Assembly (NCBI RefSeq): GCF_921293095.1
Contig: NC_060247.1
Location: 115,091,111 to 115,155,110, forward strand
DNA: 64,000 bases
Reading direction: 5' to 3'
From: Ischnura elegans
Lineage: Eukaryota > Arthropoda > Insecta > Odonata > Coenagrionidae
The position numbers were made by a program, and so were the translations under genes. The notes below the pieces were generated by a model, which did no database searches, had not been told where the DNA came from, and was given only the letters and a program-made list of their open reading frames with translations. Positions 9,946 through 21,389 of the stretch are shown one piece after another. Every line of letters begins with the position of its first letter. The first letter of the stretch is position 1.

Positions 9946-11140
9946 GTTTCAATACCTAAACTGAAGATTCACCGCATAGGTAATTAGATTGAAATAGCAA
10001 AGTAAGAATCTTCACATGTAATCCTACAAAAAATACCACAGAACCATAATTCTTATATTTCACTGAACGCTGCGACAATTACCCTGTAGGGTATACCTAT
10101 AGGTTTCTACCACACAAACCATTTTTCTAGGTATTATTACGGGCTTAGTTTTTCCGGCAAGGAGGTGATAAATTTAAAAAAATTATACCAAATATTTCCT
10201 TACAGACAGATACAGGGATGACGCAAAAACATCCACTGTAAGGGCTATAATCCTGCGAATAATAGTAGGTATACTTCTAAACCAAAACTTACTTCAGTAT
10301 TGTTGGATTCGCCTAACTTAAAATTGAGCTACACTGAAATTTCCGATACGTATGGCTAAGAAATAGTGATGTAGGGTACTCAACCTTGGGCAACTGTTAT
10401 CATATAATAACTTCTCAAATTTACAACTTGGCTTTTAAGGCAAGAGACAACATTATAATTATCTCCCGTGGAAACATGAGGACGTCGCTCCCTATTGAGA
10501 GACTTTAGGCGATTAACTTCTCATGCCTGTGTTCTAAAAACCACTATTGCAAGATACTTAGATGAGTTTTCAGAAAACTTACCATTGTCTCGAAATAATC
10601 CAAAGGTTTTAACGTAAGGGCAAAGCGTAACTACGAATTCCAACTACTGAAAAAAATGAAATTTGTACATTTATAACTACCACAAACATAATAAAAGAGG
10701 AAATAATGAGACACTAGAGTCTCATTTGTTCAATAAAAATTAAAGCGATGAAAGCAGACCGAAATTCAATTATGGATAACTTCGGTCGCACGGTATACCA
10801 CGAGAACCGAGGCAAAATAGAACAGCAAATAAACCAAAATAAATAAATACAATTTCTAAGCGGTAGGAAAAACTGATCATAAAATTTCCAGCATGTTAAG
10901 AGTTTGATCTGAATTTATCAGAAACCCCTCCCCCCCCTCTTGCCATTGGTATCGTTCCTTTATTCATTTGTCAATGGAAAACTTTCTGGGTGCGGGGAGA
11001 ATACAATAGAGAACTGACTGAGAGTACAAACTGATACATGGAATGCTCGGAGGGATGGTTCAGTAAAGCTTACCCAGGAACTTCAATATTCAACGTAGAA
11101 TAGCTATATATTCAGAAAACTTTATCAAGTTACGCTAATC
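9946..11140. other. Non-coding stretch where CpG density rises
   Basis: No open frames of note and no repeats recognised. CpG count per kb is clearly higher than in the preceding 9.9 kb. Confidence 0.5.
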
Positions 11141-11176
11141 GTTAGGCTTGTTTCGCTGAGCGTCATGGGAAGGTAG

Positions 11177-11255
11177 CCATCTTGGTTGACGTAAGAAGGA
11201 GCTCTGTGACGTCAACTTCGGATGGTTTCGGGCTCTGACATAGGGATGTGATTGG
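11177..11255. promoter_or_regulatory. Promoter-like cluster of CRE, YY1-like and CCAAT sites
   Basis: Within 80 bp there are CCATCTTGG (11177-11185, a YY1-like site), TGACGTAA (11187-11194), the full palindromic cAMP-response element TGACGTCA (11207-11214) and ATTGG (11251-11255, a reverse CCAAT box). Such clustering near a rise in CpG content is typical of metazoan promoters. No TATA box is obvious. Direction is not settled: a short frame starts downstream on the plus strand at 11739, while the CpG-poor DNA to the left would suit a minus-strand gene body. Confidence 0.4.
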
Positions 11256-11738
11256 TTACGATTTTAGCCGAACAGGTCAATGTCTGAAGCATCCAAAATT
11301 TTGTGGGTGAAGTGAGGAATAATCCTGGTTTTCCTAATGTTATATCACGAAATATTGCACGTTTGGGTTTAAGCAACCCTCAGGATATTGTGAGGGTGTA
11401 TTAATCCGCTGTGGTGTGGAAACTGGTGCATGTACATGAGCTGTGAACGTGAGAAAGAAGAATTATAGGACCGTGCACTGGCTGCCATCCCCCGTCGGAA
11501 GTTTCGTGTGCAAGAGGGTGTTCACAAGAAATGTGATAAATCTATGAAGTTCATGAACACGAACGGAATATTTCAGCGCCTTTAGAAATGAGTGGACGTC
11601 CAAGAACCACGTCCTTTGCTGAGGGTAACAAGCAACCTCCTCATCCTCCGTTAGGAGGCATGAAAATAAGTAGTAAGTGGAGTTACTCAGCAGAGCTTCA
11701 GTAGCAGTGACGTCGGTTAGGCCTAATGTTGGTTCAAC

Positions 11739-11807
11739 ATGGCTGCTGATGCTTTCTGCTTTTATTGTGGACAGTATTTTTACTGTTCAATAATTTTACT
11801 AGTTTGA
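11739..11807 (+). other. Short open frame in a good start context, possible first coding exon
   Basis: A 22-codon frame begins ATGGCTGCTGATGC in a favourable context (CAACATGG) about 500 bp downstream of the promoter-like cluster. Its first residues are MAADAFCFYCG, with a CxxC pair. A possible splice donor GTATTT follows directly after GGACA at 11773, before the in-frame TGA at 11805. This is a guess that a first exon lies here; nothing downstream confirms it. Confidence 0.15.
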
Positions 11808-13080
11808 TAAGATATGAGAGTCAGTAATTTACGCTTCTAAGCTGTTCCTTTTGCATTTCGTGAACGCCTTCATGGCTGATGTTACGCGGCGATGACTCTC
11901 GGCCCAGTGACAATTTTAGTTGTTTCTCTTATTAGCGGTTATTTTTGTGTATTCTTGTGATTATTTTTAACTATATGTATCATAGGAGTCGTTGTTCTAT
12001 AACCTGTTCATGTTTTTCGTCTTCGAGTTGCCGTAAAAACTTAATAAGGTGGCGAAGTTTTGAGATATAATTGGGATTTGCGACGTAGATTTATCAATAG
12101 TGTGATAAAAATCGAATTAAAATACTCAATAGTGATTAAATATAGATATATTTTGGGTGGTTAATTTACCGTGATGTATTTTGTTCTTTAGAGTGGAATT
12201 TAAGCTCCAATGTGTGTTACTCGATTGGAATTAATAGCATTACTCGTCTATTCACTTTCTGCTTCATGTATAAACGTCCCTTTTAGAATCAGTGTCGATT
12301 TACTATCATTCTGAAGAGTTCGTAGAATTACCTCCTTCGGTAACCTGCGTAACCAAAGGGTTATTTTGTGTAATTGTATTTCAGAAAAATGCATTTATCT
12401 TTATTTTGTTTCATATTCTATCTCGTTGAGGTAGGGTATGGAATTTTGATTCACTGGGTTGATTGTTTCACGCATGGTCTCATCTTACCCCTGGTAGATA
12501 AGAAATTAGGTCGTAATAACGTGAGGAGGTTAATTTAGTACACTCCGTGTGGAAGTATTCTCTGTGATTTCATTTCCCACTAATGCAATTTTGTGTCATT
12601 TAAGTTTTCATTTTTGCAATATGAAAAAGAGGTTGTAGTTGGCTAGCTCTCATGTAACTCCTTAATGGCTGTTCAGTTGAGAGTTAACCTCGATTTTACA
12701 TAATTTTCGTGAACCAAATTCAATTTTTAGTAGTTACCCGTGGAGAAATTTCGACATTTGTGAAGTTGACCATGCTTGTTCTCAAAATATTTATACTGTG
12801 TGTCATTGAAGTGAAAAATTTTCATATGGTTTTTAAAACTATTACGACATCACCTATACGCATTATGAAGCAATTTGTTTCCGATAATGACATATATTCT
12901 GCTTTTATTGTGGTACCTTGAAATTGAGTGCACTATGACCTAATTATTAAATTGTGTCTGTATGATTTTAATAATTCATCGGGAATTGTGCATGGGGTGA
13001 TTAAATGTTGAACTGATGAGAAGGCAGCTGGTCCCGAGGGTTACTGTGGCAGCAATCATTTGTGGACCTCCCTTGGCCTT
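11808..13080. other. AT-rich non-coding stretch
   Basis: Nothing recognisable. A 70-codon frame at 12709-12921 is AT-rich and unremarkable. Confidence 0.5.
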
Positions 13081-13530
13081 TTTATCGTCCCTGGCAGCTT
13101 ATGCCATCTAGCGGGCGTAGCTGGAAAGCCTGCTAGATAGGGAGTATACCGCTCGTGCGCCTTTGTGCTTAGCAGCGGAGGGAGGGGAAGGTGTGGCGTG
13201 CTGCCCTCCCCTCTCGCCTCATCCTTCTTGGCTCCTCACAAAATGGGGAGAGGGGAGGCGCTGTTTGGTAGAAGGGGGTTCGTGCACCTGATTCCTTCTC
13301 GCAATTCAGAATTTCAGAAGCACGTGTAAAGCGAGAGAGGAGCGCGCTGGACATCATCCTGAGATGAGGAATGATCTGGAGAGGTGGTGCGTGAAGCGGT
13401 GTATGGGGCGCACAATAATCTCCGACGCCAATTGCTCTATTAATTTTGGAAGTCCGTGGATACATACCGGAACTAAAATCAAACGATTAAATCGCACTCC
13501 ACTTAGGTACTTTTCCTCGTGTACGTCTAC
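13081..13530. other. CpG-rich non-coding block
   Basis: GC and CpG content rise sharply, with pyrimidine- and purine-rich strings (13180-13260). Overlapping open frames occur on both strands, as expected in GC-rich DNA, and none resembles a protein. It may be a regulatory island. Confidence 0.4.
13103..13115 (-). promoter_or_regulatory. CTCF-like site
   Basis: On the minus strand the sequence CCCGCTAGATGGC matches the core of the CTCF insulator motif (CC-rich arm, then YAGRKGGC) at nearly all positions. CTCF is conserved in most arthropods. A single motif match is weak evidence of binding. Confidence 0.3.
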
Positions 13531-13539
13531 GGCTATTTC

Positions 13540-13640
13540 AGGTTCTTCATCGGGTCAAGTCGTTCATCGCAGCCGACGTTTTAGTGGCCGAATCGTCCAC
13601 CAACTTCAGGATGTGCCTATTGCAGAAATTTTCATGCTTA
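13540..13640 (-). repeat. Hammerhead-like terminal-repeat fragment, copy C
   Basis: The minus strand reads CTGAAGTTGGTGG, a 9-base loop, then CCACTAAAACGTCGG. The TGGTGG and CCACTA stretches can pair. The layout matches copies B and A at 14.2 and 15.4 kb: CTGAAGATG, a hairpin, then GAAACGTC. It is the most diverged of the three. Confidence 0.4.
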
Positions 13641-14054
13641 ACAAAACTAGTAGACACTGCAGATCCCGACCTTGCCGTTTCAGCGGTATCAGTCTGTAAT
13701 CATATGATCGGGTAGATTCACGTAGTATGCACCACGGCCATATTGATGGCCATATATTTGCTGGCCATAGGACCAATGATAACGCGGCCATCGAAGCATC
13801 GGCTGCCGGTGGAGAACCCGAACAACCTTCACTGATCTCATCAGGAGGTGTTTGTCTTTCTCCTTTCCTGCATCGCACTCCGAATCCATCGCAGTGGACG
13901 CGATGCAATGACCAAGAAGGGCTTGTTCTTCATTGAGTGGTGTCCCGTGCTGTCTGCCCTTGGCGCACGAGCGTGGTCACCGGGCGAGGTCGAGGAATCC
14001 TATCCACCGCCGTCCGTGCTCATTGCGTTTCTTCTCATTTCAATTATTTTGCCT

Positions 14055-14216
14055 CTTTGACCTCCATTCCCAGCACTTCTTTTGGAATTGTGACTTGGCA
14101 TTCTGATGAGTCTATGTTCGCCTGTTGCGATAGAGAAGGATGCCCAGGCTTTCTGTCGCGACAAATCTTCCATTGCTGTCGACGTTTTCATGGCTTAGGT
14201 ACCCTTCATCTTCTGA
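14055..14216 (-). repeat. Hammerhead-like terminal-repeat copy B
   Basis: The minus strand carries CAGAAGATG, a loop, then CATGAAAACGTCGAC, followed by CAGCAATGGAAGATTTGTCG and a GAAAGCCTGGGCATCC tail. Beyond that, plus-strand 14055-14135 is shared with 14999-15080 (TTTGGAATTGTG and CTGATGA are common landmarks). This is the longest copy of the local family and defines its structure. Confidence 0.55.
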
Positions 14217-14998
14217 GCATGTCAATACCTGATGTTCCATGTGGTAACCCACTGGTAGAGTATACTTGACCTCTTACCGGAGGGTAGCAACTCGGGTGAA
14301 GCCTTAGTCCCTAAAAACTCTCCGACTGCTTTCAAATTCGGATGCTAGTGCTTACTATGGGATGTCTACTGATGGGCTTTACCCTTACCTCTTCCAAGCA
14401 ATGTTCGGGTTGAATCACTGTCTAAGGGATTCAAGTATATCTATGTCACTCCATGAAAGTATTTTCAGGTACAGTTTCATTCCGTATCATCAATCAGTCG
14501 ATCTTTAGGGCTTAGGACGATGGAAGAATCGGTCATGGAGACGTCGCGTGGGCAACTTATAAGACACGGTTGAGAACCCGAGCATCCTTCTTCCTCAGCG
14601 CAATCCGGGAAGTCGCAAAGTCTCACGGCTAGGGAGTAGTATTTGGAATGAAATCCGTTTAAATTTAACAGCGCTCAACTCCGTGGATAACGCGAAGGTG
14701 CTGCTGACTACGTGACCCTCGTGTGCACTTGGTGGTGGTCACACTGCCCTTATTTCAGTCATCGTTGTCGTGCCCCGCGAAGGCACCTCCCGCCGCTCGT
14801 GTCCTTCGCTCGTGCCCACTCTCCTTTTTGGATGAGGCGCGTGCCGCCGCCGAGTTTGTTTATGCATGTTTGTACGTACTTCCGCATCCAGGCCGTGTCC
14901 GTGCGGAAGCATTCTTAAGAGGGGCACTCTCCCTTTTATTCCATGTGGTGGCGTGGTAACCTAGTGACATGAGAGTGCTTAGATTCTGACCAGTCTCT

Positions 14999-15485
14999 CT
15001 TTGACCTCCCTTCCGAGCTCTTCATTTGGAATTGTGGCTTCGCACTCTGATGAATCTCTGTTGTCCTGTTGAGAAAGGGAGGGGAATGAATTCAAAAAGC
15101 CAAGCACATCGTGGAGATTGAACATAAACAATTGGTCGTGATTACCCATTGATACTTCCACTTTCTTTGCTTCCTCGTACGTAATTTAGAAAAAATTGCA
15201 TTAGGGGACATTCCTTGTGAGTTCAACCATTCCATGCCTCTCAAGATTTTGATGAAACATAATGAAAAAATCAGAAGAGATAAACTCCCAAGTATTTTCC
15301 AAGTAAAATTATGGTCGGGGTCTCGTCATGGTGAGGAATTGGCTTTTCATAGGAAAAAATTGACCATTGACCTTAAAAAAAGTTGGCCATTGAATGAAGT
15401 TGGAGGATGTTCAGGCTTTCCGCCGCTACAAATCTTCCATTTCTATCGACGTTTCGATGGCGTAGATATCCCTCATCTTCATAAT
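14999..15485 (-). repeat. Hammerhead-like terminal-repeat copy A, interrupted
   Basis: The two halves of copy B reappear here separated by about 310 bp: 14999-15080 matches 14055-14135, and 15395-15485 matches 14140-14216. The motif half reads, on the minus strand, ATGAAGATG, a loop, CCATCGAAACGTCGATAG (GAAACGTC from 15455 down to 15448). The GATG and CATC flanking the loop can pair (15474-15477 with 15456-15459). The 310-bp spacer has no recognised identity; either it inserted here or copy B lost it. Confidence 0.5.
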
Positions 15486-15500
15486 ATTTTCATTCCAGCG

Positions 15501-17705
15501 TCCGGAATTTAAATGTTAAGTAAGGATCTTAGCACTCAAATCTGTTCTGCATTCATGAATGCAAAAAAACTCATTGGATTTATGCATGTGTATGCAGTAA
15601 CTCCCCCAGAACGAGATTGGCAACAGAGTGGTGACGTGGTGACCGATTAGGTCAGCGGCTTTCAGGTTGACCTCAAGCAACTCTATTGATATGCTATTTA
15701 TTCCAGCTGATGTACTATTTTTCGAGGTGAAACCTCTTTTCTTGTTTAGCATAATGAATACGTTTGGGACATTTTCGTGCGTTTAGATGTAACTTAACAC
15801 CTTGTTTTTTGATAAGTATTCAGCCGTTTTTTCTCATGATGGATTGAAAACGTGACGCCGACTTTAAACCTAATTTTGGCGACTCAAGCAAGCCGAGTGT
15901 TATTACGATCATCTTATCCAAGAGACTATTTTCCTGTCTTAATAAAATTCCCTGATCTATCCTCTATGAGGCGAATTGTTTGTTAGATTCTGAGATAGTT
16001 TAAACTTCACATACATAGTGACAGAACGCAAACATAAAAGCGTCGGATAAGCTTCTGGCACAGCAACAGACGTGTGGACATTTGTTATATAAGCATTTTA
16101 TTTTACTTTCAATTGAGGTAGGCTCGTGCCGTGAATGTGTGAGGTAAGACTTTTAAATAAATGGAAATTTAATGGGAATCTAGTCCTTGGTTATCAATCG
16201 ATAATAATAACTGTGGGTCGGTTGCTACGACCTGCATTCAGTCTAGGTCATGGAATTTCGGTGGCTACGGGTGAATTCCCCTTCTTGCGTCTCGCTTTCA
16301 ACTCAGCTTCAATAGCTCTGACCCCACTAGAGGCTTGGTTCTTGCCCTTAATTCGCGTCCATCGACTCTTCTATGGAGCCAGAGTCATTGGTTCGACTCT
16401 GTGGGTGTGCGAAGGGTAAGGAACACGTCTGCATAATATTCTACGAGATTCCTCCGCAGTATTTGGCATGGGATGACCAGCATTGTAGGAGACATCGTAT
16501 CGGTGGGAAATATTTCATGATATAAAACATTTTTCGTGAAATACTTAATTCTTTATTCACATTAACTGTTTTAGGATGCGAGGTCATCATCGTATAGCAT
16601 TTTTTTGTTAAATCAAACTTTATCTTGCTATTTTAGCCGACGTGATGTGATGCTAAGGGATACAATTTTACTTAACTTAATGTTATATGGCGAAGGTCGA
16701 TCTCAAATAGGGAATAATGATGATTTCATATCCAGATTCGGCCCGTGTGATTTTAAAGCAAGTAGTATAATGTAAAACTTATTGAAAAATTACTCTCGCC
16801 ACCCTTGGCACTATCGATCTAATACTATAGGGAGGGGGGTGCTTGGAGCACAGCCCGAGGTGTCGTGGTTTGATGCCGCTGAATGGTGCAGATGAAAATT
16901 GGTGTGTTTGTAGGGAATTGCGAAAGTGCCTGCCCGTTATAATTTTTATTTCAGTCAAGGGATCTCTTGCACTTGTCGTTGTATAGCCTAATAGTAAACT
17001 GATAGGTATTGTCACCCGTCTGATTGGAAATACCCGGAGGACATCCAATTCTACTCTAGAATGTATATGATTTTCCTCTACGCTGTATTTTTTCTGACCG
17101 CGTGATTTCAGCCTGCGAGTTGACTTTTCCTCCTGGATATTTTTAGAGGTGAATGTTCTGTTTCCTCCGATTACATTTCCTGTCGATCCGGATTTTTGAA
17201 CTAGTCTTTATTTTGGTCTTGTGGTGTAATTTCGCGTTGGTCACGTGCGTAATTATGTATGCACGATACAGAGGCAGAATGAGGTCATCGTTTGGAGTGG
17301 TTAATTACTATCGGTGACGCTTTGATAGTATGCAACACCTTTAAGTTAATGTGTCTTACATTTGATGTGTCTAGACCAGTGGTTTTTTTTATAATCATCC
17401 ATTATTTTTAAAAATTGTTTGTTAAACTGATGCAGTAGAAAATTTTAACGAAGCAAACTTAAAGATCAATATCGTACTATTTTCTCAATTTTGTAAGATA
17501 TTACGGTCGCCCGCCCTCTTAATCCGTCACCGGCACGATATATCTACAACCCGGGGGACCGCTTCGACTCTGTTTTGGACGGTTTCGAGTTCTCACCATC
17601 GATTTATGTCGAATGTCAATTTATGGCAATAAAAAACTTCGTTTAATGCGTGCTCGCGTAAGGGAGTAGTGTGAGCGCCAACCTGCTATGCTCAGGATCG
17701 TACGC
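15501..17705. other. Non-coding stretch
   Basis: Nothing recognisable. Frames at 16135-16419 and 16779-17048 lack protein-like features. Confidence 0.5.
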
Positions 17706-18016
17706 CATTGGTGCAGGGAGGTGGGGAGGCGAAGGTTAGGGGATGAACGCTCCCCCCCCCCCCAGAGCTCAGAGAAATTTTTAAATGTAATCCATTTTCC
17801 TTAATTGGATAAATATTGCTTATAGAACAGTGTAAGGATTAATAAAATATACCTCAGAAAGCAGTAAAACTCACAATTTGGAACCATTTAAAAAATTTCT
17901 GGGGGAGGGTACCCGCACCTCCCGCTTACCATGGCGGGTAATACATGCCCTCCAGACCCTCCAGTATTAATTGCGCCCTAAACCCCCTCTAGCCTTAATT
18001 CTTAGCTGCGCGCATG
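17706..18016. mobile_element. hAT-type MITE, 311 bp, perfect 8-bp TSD
   Basis: The octamer TCGTACGC occurs directly on both sides (17698-17705 and 18017-18024). The left end is CATTGGTGCAGGGAGG and the right end, on the minus strand, CATGCGCGCAGCTAAG, both decayed from a CAGTGGCGCAGCTA-type hAT terminus. The interior contains a run of 12 C (17752-17763) and a GGGGGAGGGTACCCGC stretch and no coding sequence. The perfect TSD with worn termini suggests moderate age. Confidence 0.8.
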
Positions 18017-18640
18017 TCGTACGCTACAAGGATTTGGCGTTAAAACACTTCAGTAGTTACCTAAACTACCCTACTAGGAATATTAATAAGTCGAGCAAGA
18101 CTTGCGTCAAATAGGAAAAGAGAAGAATTTGGAGGAAACCGAAATTATATGATAAAATTTGCAAGTTAATGACGTATCTATTATCTTTATAACGAGATAA
18201 TTTATCGTATTATAATCTGCAATCTCAGATGATCTGAGGAGAGAAAAGCATCTTTAATCAATGCGCAATGCAGTGTCTTTTTTATTTTCTTCTCGTGATT
18301 CCTTGTAACGAATATTTTGGGATATTTTGCACATATTCTGGGAAGGCCCGCTTGGAATTCGCTCTGTGTACTCAGTATTCTATTTTCCGCTCCTCTTCTT
18401 TTATCGGAACTAATATATCAGCTGGGAGCCACTTACCGTTAATCATTGCAACCCTTCACAAATCTTAGCGCTCTACGCTGTTCTCTTTGATGCATGTAGT
18501 TGTTCCAACCTTGTCAAGTTCCAATATTCGTAGTGACGAACGATTTTGTTTTAGCTGTAAATTGATATTGTCGATGAGCTGCCTATCCTAACATTTGGTG
18601 TGTATGCAATTCATTATTCGTGCCCATTGACTGGGTGTGG
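18017..18640. other. Non-coding stretch
   Basis: Nothing recognised apart from short non-informative open frames. Confidence 0.5.
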
Positions 18641-18850
18641 GTCGGTGAAATAGCTCAACTTGGCTTCCAATCCAGTGGTGTCGGGTTCATATGCCATTGG
18701 TGGCAGAGATTTTTCGCAGTTAAGCTCTATACCTGTTCGAATGCTGTGTGAAGGAAACTTCTGGTTCAGTATTCTGTCCGACGGATGGGACGTTATGCCG
18801 TTGTCCCATCGGCTTTCTCTCCACTTGTCCTTCCTTGTGGCGGAAATAGC
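18640..18850 (+). mobile_element. tRNA-derived SINE, diverged
   Basis: A degenerate RNA polymerase III promoter is visible: box A TAGCTCAACTTGG (18651-18663) and box B GGGTTCATATGCC (18683-18695). The body contains GACGGATGGGACGTTATG (near 18780), shared with the SINE at 25.7-26.0 kb, where it reads CGGATGGGACATTAAGC. The two are therefore members of one family. Ends are not clearly defined. Confidence 0.6.
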
Positions 18851-18859
18851 CTTAGCTGT

Positions 18860-21154
18860 CCGTCGCCTCTTTCAAAAATCTACTTATTTATCAGAATGAT
18901 CGTTATCTTAACTCCCTCGATTATCAGAACTGATGTTATCGTATCTCCGTGGGGAGGAAGGACACCCTTTGTATTCCGACACTGATGAAGTCGTGTTTAA
19001 GAGAGATGGTCAGTTGTCCCGCGTGGGGACGTCCATGGCGAGTATATTTAAGAATGTTTCGATAATGCTTATAAATTTTCCATTGCTCAGTGTTGCTGCT
19101 TTTGAAGGTTGAAGTTTGGTTATGTATTTGTTTTTAAAGTCCATGAGATTCTGTGCGTCTTAGTTGAAGGCCATGGTGAAGCTTGTACGCATAATATTTT
19201 TAAGATCGAGGATTTAAAAGATAAAAGACTGGAACCCAATGGTGCCCGCAATTTTCTCTGTATTTAAATGGACTGAAAGTATCGTCGGCCATAGTACCTT
19301 TCGCTGTTTGCCAATGTTTTTTTTTAATCCAAGTATAACTTAGCGCGAATTCATGTAAAGAGGAATACTGCATATCTGCTTTGGAAACTAGTGGACCCCT
19401 TACGTTGTGATTAGGCCTCGTCAGTATTTTGCCTTGAGATTTGACGTTTCGAAGATTTTTTAGTCCTCTAGTATATTCTGTGAGAGGTTGTTTCTTGAAA
19501 CATTGTTTCTTGAAACATTGTTTCTTATGCACTTTGTGACTTATGAATCCCCGTTATAATTTAATCAATGGCCTTGCTAAAATTTTCTTTTCCCCCTATG
19601 TAATTATTTTCTTAATCCACCCCCTCATTTGTGGTACTGCATGGAATGTAGTCTGCTGAATTTTTGTACCTATGCGCCTGCCTTCTTATGCTAATATTTC
19701 TATTGGTAAATTTCGCATAATTTTATTGTATTACTTTTTCATCATCGCTATTGTCCAACAAGCCATGCGTGTTCTTGGAGCGCGTATTCTTTGCCGTAAT
19801 TCGTGGCAGAAAGTATTGACTCTGTGGATATTGTTTTAAGACTCGCTTCTTGGGTGGAGGCTTTAACGTTGGTCATTTCCATAGCAATGTATTTTATTGA
19901 GCATGGAATCAGTTTTCTTATTTTCTCAATGAATGGCTCCCTTTCGTTTCGTCTTGGCATGCGGTACATCGTCTTCCTTTGTCTTCCTGCTCGGGGGTCA
20001 GCAGTTTTTGGGGTTCACCGCGTGGCGGCGGCACGATTGTCACAGACGCTCGTCGCCACCACCGACAGCTGCTGGCTGGGCCAGTGACCTCGATTACAGT
20101 GAGCGCCGCTGCTCCAAAACCCAGTCAGCATCACTTTACGTCGTCTTAGTGCTTGCGTACCTCGAGAGAAACCTCGTCTTCTGATCAGCATCAGTGGTGT
20201 AACGGGTCAGGCAGCCATGTATTTGGCGTGCATGTTTTTACGCCTGATATTCCCCTCGCGTATGTTGTTCTTTTGCAGTGTGCAGGTTTTTCTGCCGCTA
20301 ACATCTAGTTGATACCTCTGCGAAAATAATAATGAGGGAGATTTTTGGCTTCCGCGAATACCATCAACATTTATTCGTCGAAATCCCAGACCTCGTGATT
20401 CTTAATGATTCTGACGGAAGATTTTGTTTTGATGCTATTTATTTCGTTAGGATGTTGGGGATTTTCCATGCTGATAGCTTCAACTTTTGGTTCACAGCGC
20501 AGCCACTTTGAGAGATCTTATTTATGTTTACGCTGAGTTTTAAACTGGTCGACTGTTTTCTCATCTCCCGTTGATTCGGAGGAATTTCCCCTAGTAGCCA
20601 GGTAGCCCCCACTAATTTAGGAGAAATTGCAATTGATCTCTTAAATCTGTTTCCTCACAGTCATTATTATATCATAGTTTGTGTTATTATTATTATTCAT
20701 TTCTCTTTTCCATTATGAAGAATATGTTTTCGGAAAGCGAAGGTGTTCCCTTATAAGCTTGTCTTCGACCTAAACATCTGTCAGAACCCTGCGGAAACAA
20801 GTGATTATGAGTTGTTGACCTTAGAACCTAATGTGGACAAAGAATGCATGTTAGGCAGCAATTTAATGTGTATTTTTTGGTGTTTTTGATTTCCTTGGCG
20901 TTTTTCGGCCCATGTCTACCAGCTAGAAATAATTTCTATGATAGCAACGCAGGTGGTGTTCTGATATTTCCCAGTACAATCTTCTAGGTCCGTTCTTCAG
21001 TTAGAGCACTTCCTCCTTGCAGCGCGGATTCAAAACAGTTATACAATTGGTCTTTTACGTGTATAGAGCTCTACCTATCTCTGGTGCCATCCGATAGCGT
21101 TAAATGAAAATTTGATCCTCTTAACATAAGTAATATCCAATGAATTATTGAAAT
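18860..21154. other. Non-coding stretch
   Basis: Holds a short 15-bp tandem repeat (19488-19526, listed) and a mildly GC-rich patch at 19930-20180. An open minus-strand frame at 19200-19532 (110 codons) has no recognised domain and partly consists of the tandem repeat. Confidence 0.5.
19488..19526. repeat. 15-bp tandem repeat, 2.6 copies
   Basis: The unit TTGTTTCTTGAAACA is repeated exactly at 19488-19502 and 19503-19517, with a partial third copy. Confidence 0.9.
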
Positions 21155-21166
21155 AACTTTTCCAAT

Positions 21167-21377
21167 CATAAGAGTCTCGGCTTCCGGGCGTTCCTCCGCG
21201 TTCAGCTGTCCATAGGTGACGACAGTTTCTCCAGCCATCCTGCTGACGTGTTCAAGTCGGAAGGAAGACGCCAGCAGGATGGCTGGAGAAACTGTCCTCA
21301 CCTATGGACAACTCAACGCGGAGGAACGCCCGGAAGCCGAGACTCTTTTGAAGAAACGCCGCGGAAACCTCAGATCA
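21167..21377. mobile_element. Fold-back element made of inverted PLE terminal repeats
   Basis: Two 75-bp arms (21171-21245 and 21272-21346) are inverted copies with about three mismatches, separated by a 26-bp loop. The arm sequence (TCTCGGCTTCCGGGC to GCCATCCTGCTG) is the terminal repeat of the PLE at 4386 and 8545. The unit is bounded by an exact 12-bp duplication AACTTTTCCAAT (21155-21166 and 21378-21389), so it inserted as one piece. It has no coding capacity. On RNA it would fold into a near-perfect hairpin. The right end GCGGAAACCTCAG matches the end of the larger PLE. Confidence 0.85.
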
Positions 21378-21389
21378 AACTTTTCCAAT

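Noticed and set aside
19441..19490. GAAACGTC on the minus strand as another hammerhead copy
   Set aside because: No CTGANGA box or pairing stem upstream; probably chance.
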